Assembly: GCA_963575645.1 (NCBI GenBank)
Contig: OY754467.1
Coordinates: 6,076,001-6,140,000 of the forward strand
Length of the DNA: 64,000 bases
Reading direction: 5' to 3'
From: Xanthostigma xanthostigma
Taxonomy: Eukaryota > Arthropoda > Insecta > Raphidioptera > Raphidiidae
How positions within the stretch are numbered: position 1 is the first letter of the stretch; each line of letters begins with the position of its first letter. The notes under the pieces are model-generated. The model had not been told where the DNA came from. It worked only from the letters and a program-made list of their open reading frames with translations, and did no database searches. Made by a program: the position numbers and the translations under genes. Positions 32,916-43,560 of this stretch are shown here, in pieces.

Positions 32916-33525
32916 TCATATATGTTAATACGCTAAGGTTAAAGATGTTTGCCTCCCTTTTTAGAAAAAATCTCACAATTTCTCCACATAAATTATATCA
33001 TTATATCAATTATATCATTTTACAGATAATTGCTTGCTCTACTAACACCGACAACTAAAAAATTTATTATTGTTTTTGTTTTTGTAAATTTATTAAAATA
33101 CAGCAACGCTGAACAACGTCTGCCATCTGACGGCTTCAATTTTGAAACAACGTCAACACTTCGATCTGTCATCTGACCTTCATATTGTATTACAACAGAC
33201 ACAATACTGCATACTGCCATCTAACGGCTTTAATTTTGAAACAGCGATCAACGCTGAACAACGTCACAGCAATGCTGCATGATGCCATCTGACGGCTTAG
33301 TTCAACGCTTTTGCTACTTGCGCCTCTATATGACAATTTTAGTAAAATATTTCTTCGATCTGTCATCTGAGCTTCATATTGTAATACAACAAATAGAAGA
33401 ACGTTATAAGCAGTGTGCAAAATTAGAAACGAATTGAAAACCTGCAATCATATTCAAAAAATAATTTTGTAAAGTGATAATTATTATACTTATTTAGTGC
33501 GAATAATTCGCACAGGTCACACTAG
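32916..33525 (+). mobile_element. Non-autonomous Helitron-like element, copy 3
   Basis: TC start after A (32915) and CACACTAG end before T (33526). The perfect 3' hairpin GTGCGAATAATTCGCAC lies at 33497-33513. Similar throughout to copy 2. The ATTATATC stretch near 33000 is expanded. Confidence 0.93.
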
Positions 33526-33869
33526 TTATTATTATTATATTAGTATAGATGTCTTGTATCCTTCGCTATTTTACATATTGTCCAATTTTTATATTGTCGT
33601 TGGCGGTGAGTTTGCCGGGTTGATTACCCGCATACGAAGAACTTAAGACAGCGTCCGGCTGCACTTAAACAATATCACATCGTGTCGATGACGTCTTGAA
33701 CAAAACAAAAGACACAGATTTGTGTTTGTCGTAATGAACTGGTATATGTTGCACGATATGAAATGGTGCAAGAACGTGTGTTACCAATTTACAAAACGCA
33801 TTCATGAAAGCCGGTTATATTTACGATAAAGCGACGCCAGAATAATGCTAGGATACGTAAGTGCGAGTA
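33526..33869. other. No recognisable feature
   Basis: Unassigned spacer. Confidence 0.4.
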
Positions 33870-34385
33870 CTGTTGGATTTAGAAGACCGGTCTATGGAAT
33901 GTAGTCCTATGACCTTATTGCAGAAGAGCGCACATGTATTTTATATTGGTAAAAGGTAATGATCCTGGAACCGCTTCTATGCAATAAGGGAGTCCAGTCG
34001 ACCAAACGTGTCGCAATTGTCGTATCGCGATAATTGTACTATTGCCATAGCTGTACGACTACACAGCGACACTTGCTAACAGTACAAAAAAATCATACAC
34101 CAGACAGTACATAGGTGTGCGTTCACGGACTAAGTTGAGGGGTGTTGTCTGAATATCATCAAAATGGAAAGTAAAAAGGGAAAAACAGTTAGAAGTGGCG
34201 CTAGGGAGGTCATAGCGAATGTAATTAAAATGTGCGAGTTAGAGGCTCAAAATAATGCCTTAAAATTTAAAGCTATACATTGTTTGCATGCCTTGCTATG
34301 CGCCGCCTATGAATTCCGATAATTTGGGAACACATCAACGACTTCTTGCCCTTTCCCCACCGGTCTTCTTTCGCCGATCGCACAG
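33870..34385 (+). mobile_element. TA-flanked element T with AGAAGACCGGT ends, copy 1
   Basis: TA at 33868-33869 and 34386-34387. The ends CTGTTGGATTT...AGAAGACCGGT and, inverted, CTGTGCGATCGGCGAAAGAAG match over about 30 nt with differences. An inverted copy of the same size at 58195-58715 confirms the borders. The interior carries a conserved 52-codon frame. Confidence 0.88.
34164..34322 (+). pseudogene. N-terminal fragment of an element protein, 52 codons
   Basis: It starts MESKKGKTVRSGAREVIANV, continues IKMCELEAQNNALKFKAIHC and ends after AAYEFR. The SGAREVIANVIKMCE phrase resembles the N-terminus of insect Tc1-type transposases that precedes a helix-turn-helix. The remaining transposase is deleted. 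The same fragment is present in the second copy (58258-58416), so it predates the spread of this deletion derivative. Confidence 0.55.
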
Positions 34386-34389
34386 TAAA

Positions 34390-34560
34390 GACCGCTGCAC
34401 ACGAGGCTAGAAACACTGCTTAAATTTCTACTGGCCGGCAGGCTGGTGACGAGGCTGGAAATTACGTCACTGCGGGCTCGCCTGCTAGCTCACAAGATGA
34501 ATTTTAAAATTAGAACGGAGGCTATTTTTCTTGCTTGGCCATCCGCTTGCTCGTAGTAGT
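34390..34560. mobile_element. GCTGCACACGAGGCT family copy
   Basis: AAGACCGCTGCACACGAGG and CTAGAAACACTGC are followed by TGGCCGGCAGGCTGG, ACGTCACTGCGGGCTCGCC, TAGCTCACAAGATG and GGAGGCTATTTTTCTTGC. It begins immediately after element T. Confidence 0.65.
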
Positions 34561-34919
34561 CTTCGAATTCAGTTTTTTCATTTCTTTATTAAAAACAGCA
34601 TTTTACAGCTCACATAAACATACCCCTGTAAAAGGATAAGGCTCATTTCACACAAGTGGCCAAATTAATATAAATTAAGATAATTGAACACGTGGCCATA
34701 CATATCAATATAATGTATGATATTTAAAAGTTTATAATTTTCAGAAAAAGTTTTGTGTACCTACAATGTATGCCTGTCTGTTTTTAAAGTCCTCCGAAGG
34801 CCCCCGCTGACCTACGAAGCTGAAACTTTAGAGCGCAGGGCAGAACTTAAAAGAGCCGTATTTTGGATTTTTTCCTAGGGAACAGAAACAGGGAGGGTTT
34901 TCTAAAGAAGTATGTAACT

Positions 34920-35274
34920 AAAAAAAACAGTTGTGTGGTTTTAAAAAACCACGACGCAAGTGAAACTTTTATTGGATTGTAGACACTTATCCATCACGAT
35001 TAATTATAAACAACAATATTCACATGAATATACACGAATAAAAACATGTAAACACTGTACAGCACTTGCCCGCATGACAGACTGACTATGTGTTATACAT
35101 ACTACACAGTCAGCTGATGCTAACCATGGGCGCCGCCATATTGGCCTTGGCTGCTCTACCGAGCGCCTACTCCGAGCGCCTTTCACTTTACCCCTACTCC
35201 GCGGCCGCCTGTAATGCGACATGCAACAGACGGCCAGAAAAATTCGGGGCGATAGAATAAAAGTTTCACTTTAA
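34920..35274. mobile_element. Dispersed 350-bp repeat with internal 13-bp inverted ends, copy 2
   Basis: Near-identical to 6983-7335. GTGAAACTTTTAT at 34960-34972 is inverted at 35257-35269. The shared block starts AAAAAAAACAGTTGTGTGG and ends AGTTTCACTTTAA. The flanks differ, so it is a dispersed insertion. Confidence 0.72.
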
Positions 35275-35873
35275 TTAGTGTTTTGAAATTTTGAACTTCG
35301 ATATTAAATGTAATATCTACTTTGGTCAGTCTTTTTCTTTAGACCATGACGTCACGTTGTGAAAGGAACTGCATAAAGTTTGTTCCATTTATTTTATTTT
35401 GTCAATTTATTGTAATTTATAGTAGTCTAGACACAGATCACATACCAGCGATGCTTGTATGTGTGTCCCCAATTATGTATATCTCGAGTATGCATCATAA
35501 TCATGTTTACGGAGTGAAATGGACATTCGTTGAAATTAATAATTGGAACCGCTGTTATTTGTCTTTTTTGTCATTTCTTTTCACAAAATTCGTTATACTA
35601 TAACAAATTGTTTGCGTACATTTTATTGCATACATGACCATTAGCCAGTTAAGATTTTATCAGTAGGTAGAGAGATAAATAACTAATAATTTATCAACTG
35701 GCCACTTTTTTTGGTTTTCTTGGCGTGAATTCTATTTGGTTTGAATACGATTTAGTTTTGATGAGAGTTCTGCCTTAAGCTCGAGTGGAATCTGGACCCA
35801 TTTTACGATAAGGGGGGAGGAAAATCGAAAAAAAATGTCGGTCTGACTGCTTGATTTTGATGGTATAATTTAC
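35275..35873. other. No recognisable feature
   Basis: The frame at 35346-35603 (85 codons) is hydrophobic and AT-driven. No support for a gene. Confidence 0.4.
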
Positions 35874-36563
35874 TGATGAGTATTTGGAAAGAATTCCGTG
35901 GCATAAGGATCGAAAATGAAGCAATACTGAGACTTTTTTAAACTTGCATTTAATACTCACGTTTCGATACGTTTTGTATCATCTTCAGAGTGTTCAAATG
36001 CTGTCACATGTTATCAGTATATTGTTGTTGATGGATTGAGAACATGGTGTCACTCAACTTGTTAATTGTTATTTTTTTAATATATTTTTAATGTGGATAC
36101 TGGTTAATGTTAATGTTTTAAAATTATTAGTTTCTTTTAAATATAAAATTATTGTCACAAAATTAAAACAAATGTTTTAACCTTTCTAATATTGTGCTGT
36201 GAATAATATTATTATTTATTATTATTATTATTCACAGCACAATAATATTAGAAAGGTTAAAACATTTGTTTTAATTTTGTGACAATAATTTTATATTTAA
36301 AAGAAACTAATAATTTTAAAACATTAACATTAACCAGTATCCACATTAAAAATATATTAAAAAAATAACAATTAACAAGTTGAGTGACACCATGTTCTCA
36401 ATCCATCAACAACAATATACTGATAACATGTGACAGCATTTGAACACTCTGAAGATGATACAAAACGTATCGAAACGTTAGTATTAAATGCAAGTTTAAA
36501 AAAATCTCAGTATTGCTTCATTTTCGATCCTTATGCCACGGAATTCTTTCCAAATACTCATCA
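35874..36563. repeat. Very long foldback element, arms about 337 bp
   Basis: Arms 35874-about 36210 and about 36225-36563 are almost exact complements meeting at a TTATTATTATT centre. The outer sequence is TGATGAGTATTTGG, then GAATTCCGTGGCATAAGG. Each arm holds the motif CTGAAGATGATAC...GTATCGAAACGT (36449-36476 in the right arm). Sequence just outside the right arm (TCAATGGATCACAGTTACTC, 36570-36618) recurs next to the related foldback at 48986. Confidence 0.95.
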
Positions 36564-36620
36564 TTAACTTCAATGGATCACAGTTACTCTATTTATTGAA
36601 TAGAGTCAATCTTCAGGTAT

Positions 36621-36944
36621 AATTTACATTCAGTGCTCCACATTCCCGGAAAAATAGTGGCAGAAAAAAATCATCGGCCATTTTTCCGTGTGCGAATTAA
36701 AAAAAAAAAACTGAACCCTAACCGGATCTATAACAAAATGGAAAATTTTCTTTTCGATCGACGGAAAAATGGCAGAAATTTTGATTGGGCCATTTTTCCG
36801 CAATTTGGCGTCGAAATGTCGAAAATTGGATAAAAAATGTCAAAAAAAATTTCAGATTAGCTTATTAGTTGCGATCGTGGTTAAATTTCAGTAAAGTATG
36901 AATTAGATTTTTTGAGGTTATGGCCAATTAATGTCAATTAATTA
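36621..36944. other. Spacer with dispersed ATTTTTCCG repeats
   Basis: CATTTTTCCG-type repeats (36675, 36788) and their inverses give weak internal structure. No gene. Confidence 0.35.
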
Positions 36945-36988
36945 AAGACCTGAGGAAGACACCAAAACAGGTGTCGAAACGTAGTCTT
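36945..36988 (+). ncRNA. Hammerhead-ribozyme-like motif (solitary)
   Basis: AAGAC (36945-36949) pairs with GTCTT (36984-36988) as stem I. CTGAGGA (36950-36956) matches the CUGANGA core. After one extra A, GACACC/GGTGTC form stem II around AAAACA. GAAACGTA (36976-36983) gives the GAAA core, a self-complementary ACGT where stem III would form, and A at the cleavage position. The extra A before stem II departs from the canonical hammerhead, so activity is uncertain. Confidence 0.45.
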
Positions 36989-37683
36989 CCTACAATAAAC
37001 AAATTTGACTCATAAATCAACCGTTTCGTTTCTTTTCTATAATATACAATTGAGTGATCATGATTATTAATAGCTTATTAGTTGTTTTTTGCGAGATTTA
37101 AGTTTATTTCAAAGTCACATTATGATACTTGACATCTGTAATGAAGGATATAAAATAAACATTTCCCACAAGATGACGCCTCTAATCTAATTGAATCAAA
37201 CACTTGCTTTGCGGCTAGGTGTGTGTGGTGTATTTATTAATTCCCAGTAAACATTTACATCTGTAGAATGTTTATGATACTGCGGCTTGCATTAGCGCCA
37301 GTCAAGTCTATGAGAACTCATTACAGAGTTTATTAATAAGAAGCAGAGATTTTTCACGTGTCTGAGTTATTTTATCTTTCTAAAAAAATAATGACTTTTC
37401 AAAAATAATTTATACACTTTTTAGACATTTTCAAGATTACACTACCCCTAACATTGGAATGTAGTTTGCATTAGTGTCCACCGTGAACATAACTGTGTCC
37501 AAATATTTAATTGAAAACACTGTGAAAATTATTTTTATATGGGTACCTATATTGTAACAGTTTTCAAATGAGCTAATAATTAGATTTATTTAATTTCAAT
37601 TAGTTGTAATAAAATTAAAAAAAATTTAAATGTAAGCCTTAGAAGAAAGCAATGTAGAAAATAAAAAAAAATAAAAATATATT

Positions 37684-37757
37684 CGCCGACGTGGGGCTTG
37701 AACCCAAGATCTTGGAATTAAGAGTCTTACGCTCTATCGACTGAGCTATCCGGGCTT
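37684..37757 (-). pseudogene. tRNA-Lys(CTT)-like segment inside repeat S2
   Basis: The minus strand reads GCCCGGATAGCTCAGTCGAT, CTCTTAA in the anticodon loop (CTT) and TTGGGTTCAAGCCCCACG. The anticodon stem does not pair, so it is a tRNA-derived module rather than a gene. Confidence 0.7.
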
Positions 37758-37879
37758 GTGAACGTGACACGCTAATATTCTGATAATATTTGTCGGACGG
37801 ACTAATTTTGAGATACATCTTGCAACATTGTTCATTGATGTTCCCCTCCAATTGGTCGTAGCATGATATATAATATAGC

Positions 37880-39630
37880 CAGAGATATTTAATATAAGGA
37901 GATCCAACTGTTTACATTTTAACCTGATCATACACCGTTTCTATCAGAATTCAACGTTGACAAACTTCGGCGAGCTGAAGACGAAGGGTATATAACTTAT
38001 ATTAAATGCATCTGTTGGAAAATACATGAAAATCAAGTATTTTTCTTTTTTTTTTATTAGTATTGACAATTTACAATGGTTCGGCAGTGCGTAGTTTGCA
38101 AAAAAATGGATTATTCTAATCCCGGATTGATATTTCGGCGGTAAGTAAGATTATGTTTTTTTTAAGTTAAGCAGTGGTGTAGACGTAGTTAAAAATTATT
38201 TTTATTAAATTATTGAAAAAACAATTTTACATGTGCACTTCTTTAAAAAATATCTTGATGGAGGATTAAAAAAATGATTGTTAAATTCTAAGCTAGATTT
38301 CCCATCTTTAAGCTGAATAGATAATTTTGTTGGACTTATTTACTAAACCTAGATTTTTCGAAGGTAAACATTTCGTTTACCTTTTACAGCACATTTTAGT
38401 ATAGGTACTTTAATGTTTATTTATATTGTTGTAGCTTTCCTGTAAATCATGAGCGCAGACAAAGATGGATGATATTTTGGATTTACGAAACCAGCATGTC
38501 AAAAAGTTTGCTCGTTCAGATTATTTTGATCGGAGCGATATTATGACTACTCAACTAACTGGACGAAGGCAAATAAGACCAGATGCTGATCCCCAATTTA
38601 ATACCACAGTTTTTACTGATCGTTTATCTTACAGGTAAAACAAATAAACTCAACTTATTTGCAGTAGTCTTTAATTATGCCATTAATAATTATTATATTT
38701 AAGACTGATTATTGTCTAAAAATTTCTTGTGATAATATGTAATAAATAATATAAGAAAAATCCGATGTTGTCTTTTATTACCTACTCAAAATAACTAAAA
38801 AATATATAGATACGGAAATTGCCCTACCTTAGCGGTCAGGTACAAAAGAAAGAATAAATATTTAATATGTACCGAAATCCTTCACTCCAAAACTACTAAG
38901 TCTAAAATTTGGAAAAAATAGCGAATATAGGGCCCCCTCTTATAGTTTACAGGAAAACTAAAACGAAAATCTTAAGTATTAAAGTTTTCACAAAAAACGG
39001 AATGGTACATACCCTCTCCTCGCAAGTTCTACTCGCACGTGGCCAGTTTATTATTCTCATTTGTTAGTAAAGGCACATTATTGCATTTAAAATCGTTTAG
39101 TAAAATGCCACTTTACTACACAGTGACGTTTGGCAATTAAAATGCTTTGACCATCAGATTATATGCGATAAAACAAATCACGTTAAAATCTTTATGATTC
39201 AAATTACATACCAAATTTTATCTTCTAGAGTAAATTATTTTAATAAAACGTAAAATCAGTTTCTATTGCGTCTAGAACCTCTCCAGTATTAATTACTTCT
39301 AACTGATATTCAAGTAAATTTTGCTCCTTTTATTAAATAAATATTGTAAAACCTGGCTTTACAATAATTGTTAGGTATGTTCTAATGTTATATGAATATT
39401 CCATTAACACAAAATATATTTTTAATTTACGTTAAAAATTCTTGTTTTCAATAATCCCGAAAAAACCATACGCCCCTGGTTAAGATAATGCTGAAGAAGC
39501 TTCCGTTACAACGTTGCCTTTTTAAAGCCATCTCTTTCCAACTTATTTAAAACTGTGAAACTATGTATGATTATAAACAAATCGTGTTTTATGAATGGGA
39601 TGTTGTGTCTCCTTATATTAAATGTCTCTG
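37880..39630 (+). mobile_element. P-superfamily DNA transposon, degraded (1,751 bp)
   Basis: Perfect 8-bp duplications AATATAGC (37872-37879, 39631-39638) flank the element. The ends are CAGAGATATTTAATATAAGG and, inverted, CAGAGACATTTAATATAAGG. The end sequence (CA...ATAAGG), the 8-bp target duplication and a THAP-domain exon pair inside agree with the P superfamily. The remaining 1 kb has no transposase domain that I can read, so this is an internally deleted copy. Confidence 0.9.
38076..38634 (+). pseudogene. THAP-domain exons of a P-type transposase (frameshifted)
   Basis: Exon 1 (38076-38140) reads MVRQCVVCKKMDYSNPGLIF and on to the donor GTAAGT. Exon 2 (38435-38634) follows TTGTTGTAG, continues RFPVNHERRQRW, and after a one-base frame change reads MDDILDLRNQHVKKFARSDY, FDRSDIMTTQLTGRRQIRPD and ADPQF before another GT donor. 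The C-x2-C (CVVC), the FP..ERR..W stretch, the DYF and the GRR.IRPDADP (for AVP) are landmarks of a THAP zinc finger, used by P-type transposases for end recognition. Two defects are visible: the frameshift and loss of the AVP signature. Confidence 0.7.
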
Positions 39631-39989
39631 AATATAGCCTATATATAATATAGCCTTCCTCGATAAATTAGCTATCCAACAAAAAAAATCTTTTTCAATT
39701 CGAACCAGTAGTTTCTGAGATCAGCGCGTTCAACCAAACAAACAAACTCTTCAGATTTATATATTAGTATATAGATATAGATAAATCCGGGGCACTGGAA
39801 GTAGATGTCTATTATAGAATTTTTTTAAACTATGGCAGCTTAATTTGGTAAGAGTATCTCAAATATTAAAATTAATAAATGTTTATTGTTAAAATAATTT
39901 ATAGCTTAGATTGAAAACAAATAATAATAAAGTTACGAATACAAGGTGCTCATAAAATGTATCAGTATAACGACCATCTTGAGATAATT

Positions 39990-40605
39990 AAAATTTTATT
40001 ATAATTCACTTTCGAAACGACCAATTGGAGCGGAACATCAATGAAAAATGTTGCAAGATGGATATCAAAATTAATTCGTCCGACAAATATTATCAGGTGA
40101 AATGCCTTAACTAAATATTGCAATATTAGCACGCCACGTTCACGAGCCCGGATAGCTCAGTCGGTAAAGCGTAAGACTCTTAATGCCAGGATCTTGGGTT
40201 CAAGGCCCACGTCGGCGAATGTATTTTTATTTTTTTTATTTTCTACATTGCTTTTTTCTTCTTATATTTCAATTTTTTAAAATTTTATTACGACTAATTA
40301 AAATTAAATAAATCTAATTAATAGCTCATTTGAAAACTGTTATACAACTATTGGTACCTATATAAAAATAATTTTCCTACAGTGTTTTCAACTAAATATT
40401 TATTATTATATTAAAAGATTACTTAAAAAAAGTATAAATACTGTTTTTTAACGACAAAAACTTTTAAACGGTAACTCCGATCATTATGCAGTTTGGATAT
40501 AACATTCATCTCGGTAAACTAAGATGAATGTGCGTACTCATGTCCTTTCCTTCCCCATTCGTTCTTTTGCACCCGGGTGAAACCGGGCGGGACCGCTAGT
40601 ATAAT
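39990..40605 (+). mobile_element. ACTAGCGGTCCC dispersed repeat, copy S3
   Basis: Inverse orientation to S1. From AACGACCAATTGGAGCGGAAC through the tRNA-like segment (40146-40218), ATTTTCTACATTGC and GAACATTCATCTCGG-type sequence, to the terminal AACCGGGCGGGACCGCTAGTA near 40600. Confidence 0.72.
40146..40218 (+). pseudogene. tRNA-Lys(CTT)-like segment inside repeat S3
   Basis: GCCCGGATAGCTCAGTCGGT, loop CTCTTAA and TTGGGTTCAAGGCCCACG. The T-arm has a G where the family has C, and the anticodon stem does not pair. Confidence 0.7.
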
Positions 40606-41110
40606 ATATAAAGCAGAATTGATATAAGTTATTTTGTAATTACGCCGGCTAGCACTTGTTGTTAAAGTTTTTTTCTCTGGATACAAATAATATTCTGTGA
40701 ATCTAATGGATGGTATGAGAACCAGTATCTCAGTCACTTCCTGGACTATAAATTCCAGGGCTTTGCCACGGCGGCGTCGGCGCTTAGCGTGGCACTACGC
40801 CTATATCATTTCTCCCTTTTTCTATTCAGTAATAAAAATATTATAACATCGATCTTGTTCATGCTGACTGCTAATGCAATCTTGTATATAATACCACTGA
40901 AGCAGTGTAAAATAGTAGAGCAACATTGGTAATGATTAATTATTTAGGGCAACACACAAAGGTCTTTTTAAACGCCATTTTACTATATCAACGCCATGAA
41001 TGAATTAGGGGTTGTGTTTGCACGTCATCTTAAAAGAATTTTTTGCTCCCCCTTATCTTGGGTCTAACCTTCCAACAGTCGGAATCTTCTCATGAACTCC
41101 AGAAGAAGCG
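40606..41110. other. No recognisable feature
   Basis: Unassigned spacer with GC-rich block GCCACGGCGGCGTCGGCGC near 40765. Confidence 0.35.
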
Positions 41111-41512
41111 GCGCTAGTAGGCTTCGTGCACATTAATAAGTATTTTTAAATTTAATTTGTTTTTTAAATATCTTATAAGATATACGCATTTATACAATTT
41201 AGCAGATATAATATTAACTTGACTTTTCCAGTTAAGTTGATCGTCTATTTGTAGACCTAAAAATTTTACTTGCTTCTTCATTACCAATTGATCTGGCGCA
41301 GGCATGTTGAAATAGTTTCCAAATTTAATAATTTCGGTTTTGTCCATGTTTAATTTTAGACCATTTTTACTGAACCACTTATTTAGTGTTGATAGGCAGT
41401 TTTCAAAGTTTTTGAGGAGTAAATCTCCATCTCCTCCCTCACATATGACTGCTGTATCGTCAGAAAATAGCACAGTTGTTTGTTTTATGGCGTCTGGTAA
41501 ATCATCATATTA
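41111..41512 (-). pseudogene. Non-LTR retrotransposon reverse transcriptase fragment (downstream part)
   Basis: On the minus strand the frame reads DDLPDAIKQTTVLFSDDTAV, then ICEGGDG, LNKWFSKNGLKLNMDKTEII and KQVKFLGLQIDDQLNW. FSDDT is the reverse transcriptase catalytic box (Y/F-x-DD), followed by the GLKLN..KT and FLGL..D motifs of the palm and thumb. The frame stops at 41114 soon after NVHEAY. The catalytic box is intact, but both ends are missing. It continues upstream at 42171-42264 beyond an insertion. Confidence 0.85.
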
Positions 41513-41521
41513 TTATTATTA

Positions 41522-41560
<39 letters not shown>

Positions 41561-42170
41561 ATATTATAAATGCGAATGTAAGTTTGTTTGTTACGCTTTC
41601 ACGCAAAAACTACTTAACCGATCATCATGAAACTTTGCACATACACTCTTGAAGGTATTAGAAGTAACATAGGATACTTTTTATTAAAAAAAAAAATAAA
41701 ATTTTTTTACGAAAAATCATATCATATCATATTAATATTATAAATGCGAATGTTTGTTACGCTTTCACGCAAAAACTACTTAACCGATCATCATGAAACT
41801 TTGCACATACACTCTTGAAGGTATTAGAAGTAACATAGGATACTTTTTATTAAAAAAAAATAAAAATTTTTTACGAAAAATAAGAAATTTCATATTTTCA
41901 TATTTTATTTAATATTATAAATGCGAATGTAAGTTTGTTTGTTACGCTTTCACGCAAAAACTACTTAACCGATCATCATGAAACTTTGCACATACACTCT
42001 TGAAGGTATTAGAAGTAACATAGGATACTTTTTATTTAAAAAAAATAAAAAAATTTTACGAAAAATAAGAAAATTGTTTGTCAAAATATGTGCAATACCT
42101 CAACCCCTGATATGCATGTCAAAAGTCGATTTCCATCTCAATCGCGGGCGTAGTCGCGGGTAGCGGCTAG
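41513..42170. mobile_element. Tandem three-unit repeat inserted in a reverse transcriptase gene
   Basis: Units of about 175 bp start near 41560, 41731 and 41911 with ATATTATAAATGCGAATG, followed by GTTACGCTTTCACGC, AACTACTTAACCGATCATCA and CTTGAAGGTATTAGAAGTAAC. An ATT microsatellite (41500-41570) lies at one side, and GCGGGTAGCGGCTAGTCATT at the other. It separates two adjoining halves of a coding frame, so it is an insertion. Confidence 0.8.
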
Positions 42171-42264
42171 TCATTTATAAAGATAATAAACATAGTAGGG
42201 CCCAGCACACTACCTTGAGGGACGCCTTTCACTATTTGTTCCCATTCTGAACAGGTATCTCCAA
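42171..42264 (-). pseudogene. Non-LTR reverse transcriptase fragment (upstream part)
   Basis: The minus-strand frame reads [20 protein letters not shown], then [10 protein letters not shown], which directly precedes DDLPDAI across the insertion. [11 protein letters not shown] is a signature block of the non-LTR reverse transcriptase palm. The frame closes upstream at a stop near 42265. Confidence 0.85.
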
Positions 42265-42719
42265 TTTATGTGATGTTTTGGTAACGATCGATGTAATATT
42301 CTGTTATTTACTATTCTATATCATATTATACTTTTCTATTACAGTCGACTGTTCCCTAAGTGTGCCCCAGAGAACGTCTTTAGACATAAAATGAGGCGAA
42401 TACAAAAACTCATTACACACACATACGACGCGGTGACGTGTCCGTATACGCGACTCGAAGTTGTGTTGGTGAGGTAATGTTATTTAGAGTGTATACAGTT
42501 TTTGTACGGTTCGACAAGTGATTTTAGTACTTGCTTTTCTCCCACGTAAGCCTGAGAAGTGAGACGCCAACAGGACTCGGGACCGGATAAGTCATACATA
42601 GTCATAGACGTACAGAGTTTCTTTTTTTCAGTTTTTAAAAATCGCATTAAAAGAAAGCTGTTGGAGAATCCTTTGTATGATAAACGAGACTTTCATCAAT
42701 TGTATATTTAAACATTTTA
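42265..42719. other. No recognisable feature
   Basis: Unassigned spacer. It may hold decayed upstream parts of the retroelement, not readable by eye. Confidence 0.35.
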
Positions 42720-43320
42720 TCATATATATTAATAGGCTAAGGTTTAAGCTGTTTGCCTCCATTTTCAGAAAAAACCTCACAATTTCTCCACATAAATTAT
42801 ATATCATTTTACAGATAATTGCTTGCTCTACTGACATCGACAACTAAAAAATTTATTATTGCTTTTGTTTTTGTAAATTAATTAAAATACAGCAATGCTG
42901 AACATCGTCTGCCATCTGACGGCTTTCATTTTGAAACAACGTCAACACTTCGATCTGTCATCTGACCTTCATATTGTAATACAACAGACACAATATTGCA
43001 TACTGCCATCTGACGTCTTTAATTTTGAAACAGCGAGCAACGCTGAACAACGTCACAATAATGCTGCATGACGCCATCTGACGGCTTAGCTCAACGCTTT
43101 TGCTACTTGCGCCTCTATATATGACAATTTTAGTAAAATATTTCTTCGATCTGTCATCTGAGCTTCATATTGTAATACAACAAAAAGAAGAACGTTATAA
43201 GCAGCGTGCAAAATTAGAAACGAATTGAATACCTACCTGCAATCATATTTAAAAAATAATTTTATAAAGTGATAATTATTATACTAATTTAGTGCGAATA
43301 ATTCACACAAGTCACTCTAG
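42720..43320 (+). mobile_element. Non-autonomous Helitron-like element, copy 4
   Basis: TC start after A (42719). The end CACTCTAG precedes T (43321). The hairpin reads GTGCGAATAATTCACAC with one changed base. Some extra divergence (ATCGTCTGCC, GACGTCTTTAA) suggests an older copy. Confidence 0.9.
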
Positions 43321-43412
43321 TATATTTGTATTTTACTGACATAAGCTCACACGTTTATAGTAATGTTTTTTAGTTGTTAATAAATATCTATATCTATCTA
43401 TCTATCTATAGA

Positions 43413-43560
43413 ACTAGCGGCCCGACCCGGTGCGATAGATATAATTCTGTAAAATGTATTTCGTTTGCGGCCCGGCGTCTGATTTAATAGCTTTGAGCAA
43501 ATTCTACCAGATTTGCTTCTGAACTATGGCAGAATTTTAGTGGTTTTGCAATACGTAGTT
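43413..43560 (+). repeat. ACTAGCGGCCCG retroelement-tail-like repeat
   Basis: ACTAGCGGCCCGACCCGG, GCGATAGATATAATTCTG, TTGCGGCCCGGCGTCTGA and GAGCAAATTCTACCAGATTT are shared with 49654-49850. Confidence 0.65.

Larger units (their letters stand above)
37600..39770 (-). mobile_element. ACTAGCGGTCCC dispersed repeat, copy S2, split by a P-type element
   Basis: It carries GCCTTAGAAGAAAGCAATG and the tRNA-like segment at 37684-37757. Then follow CGGACGGACTAATTTTGAG and TTGGTCGTAGCATGATATA. The insertion at 37880-39630 interrupts it, and after that it resumes AGCCTTCCTCGATAAATTAG and ends in CTTCAGATTTATATATTAG near 39765. Confidence 0.7.

Noticed and set aside
36950-36988. Declaring a proven hammerhead ribozyme
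   Set aside because: One unpaired base always separates CTGANGA from stem II in these motifs, and stem III would need dimer formation; without covariation or cleavage data it remains a resemblance.
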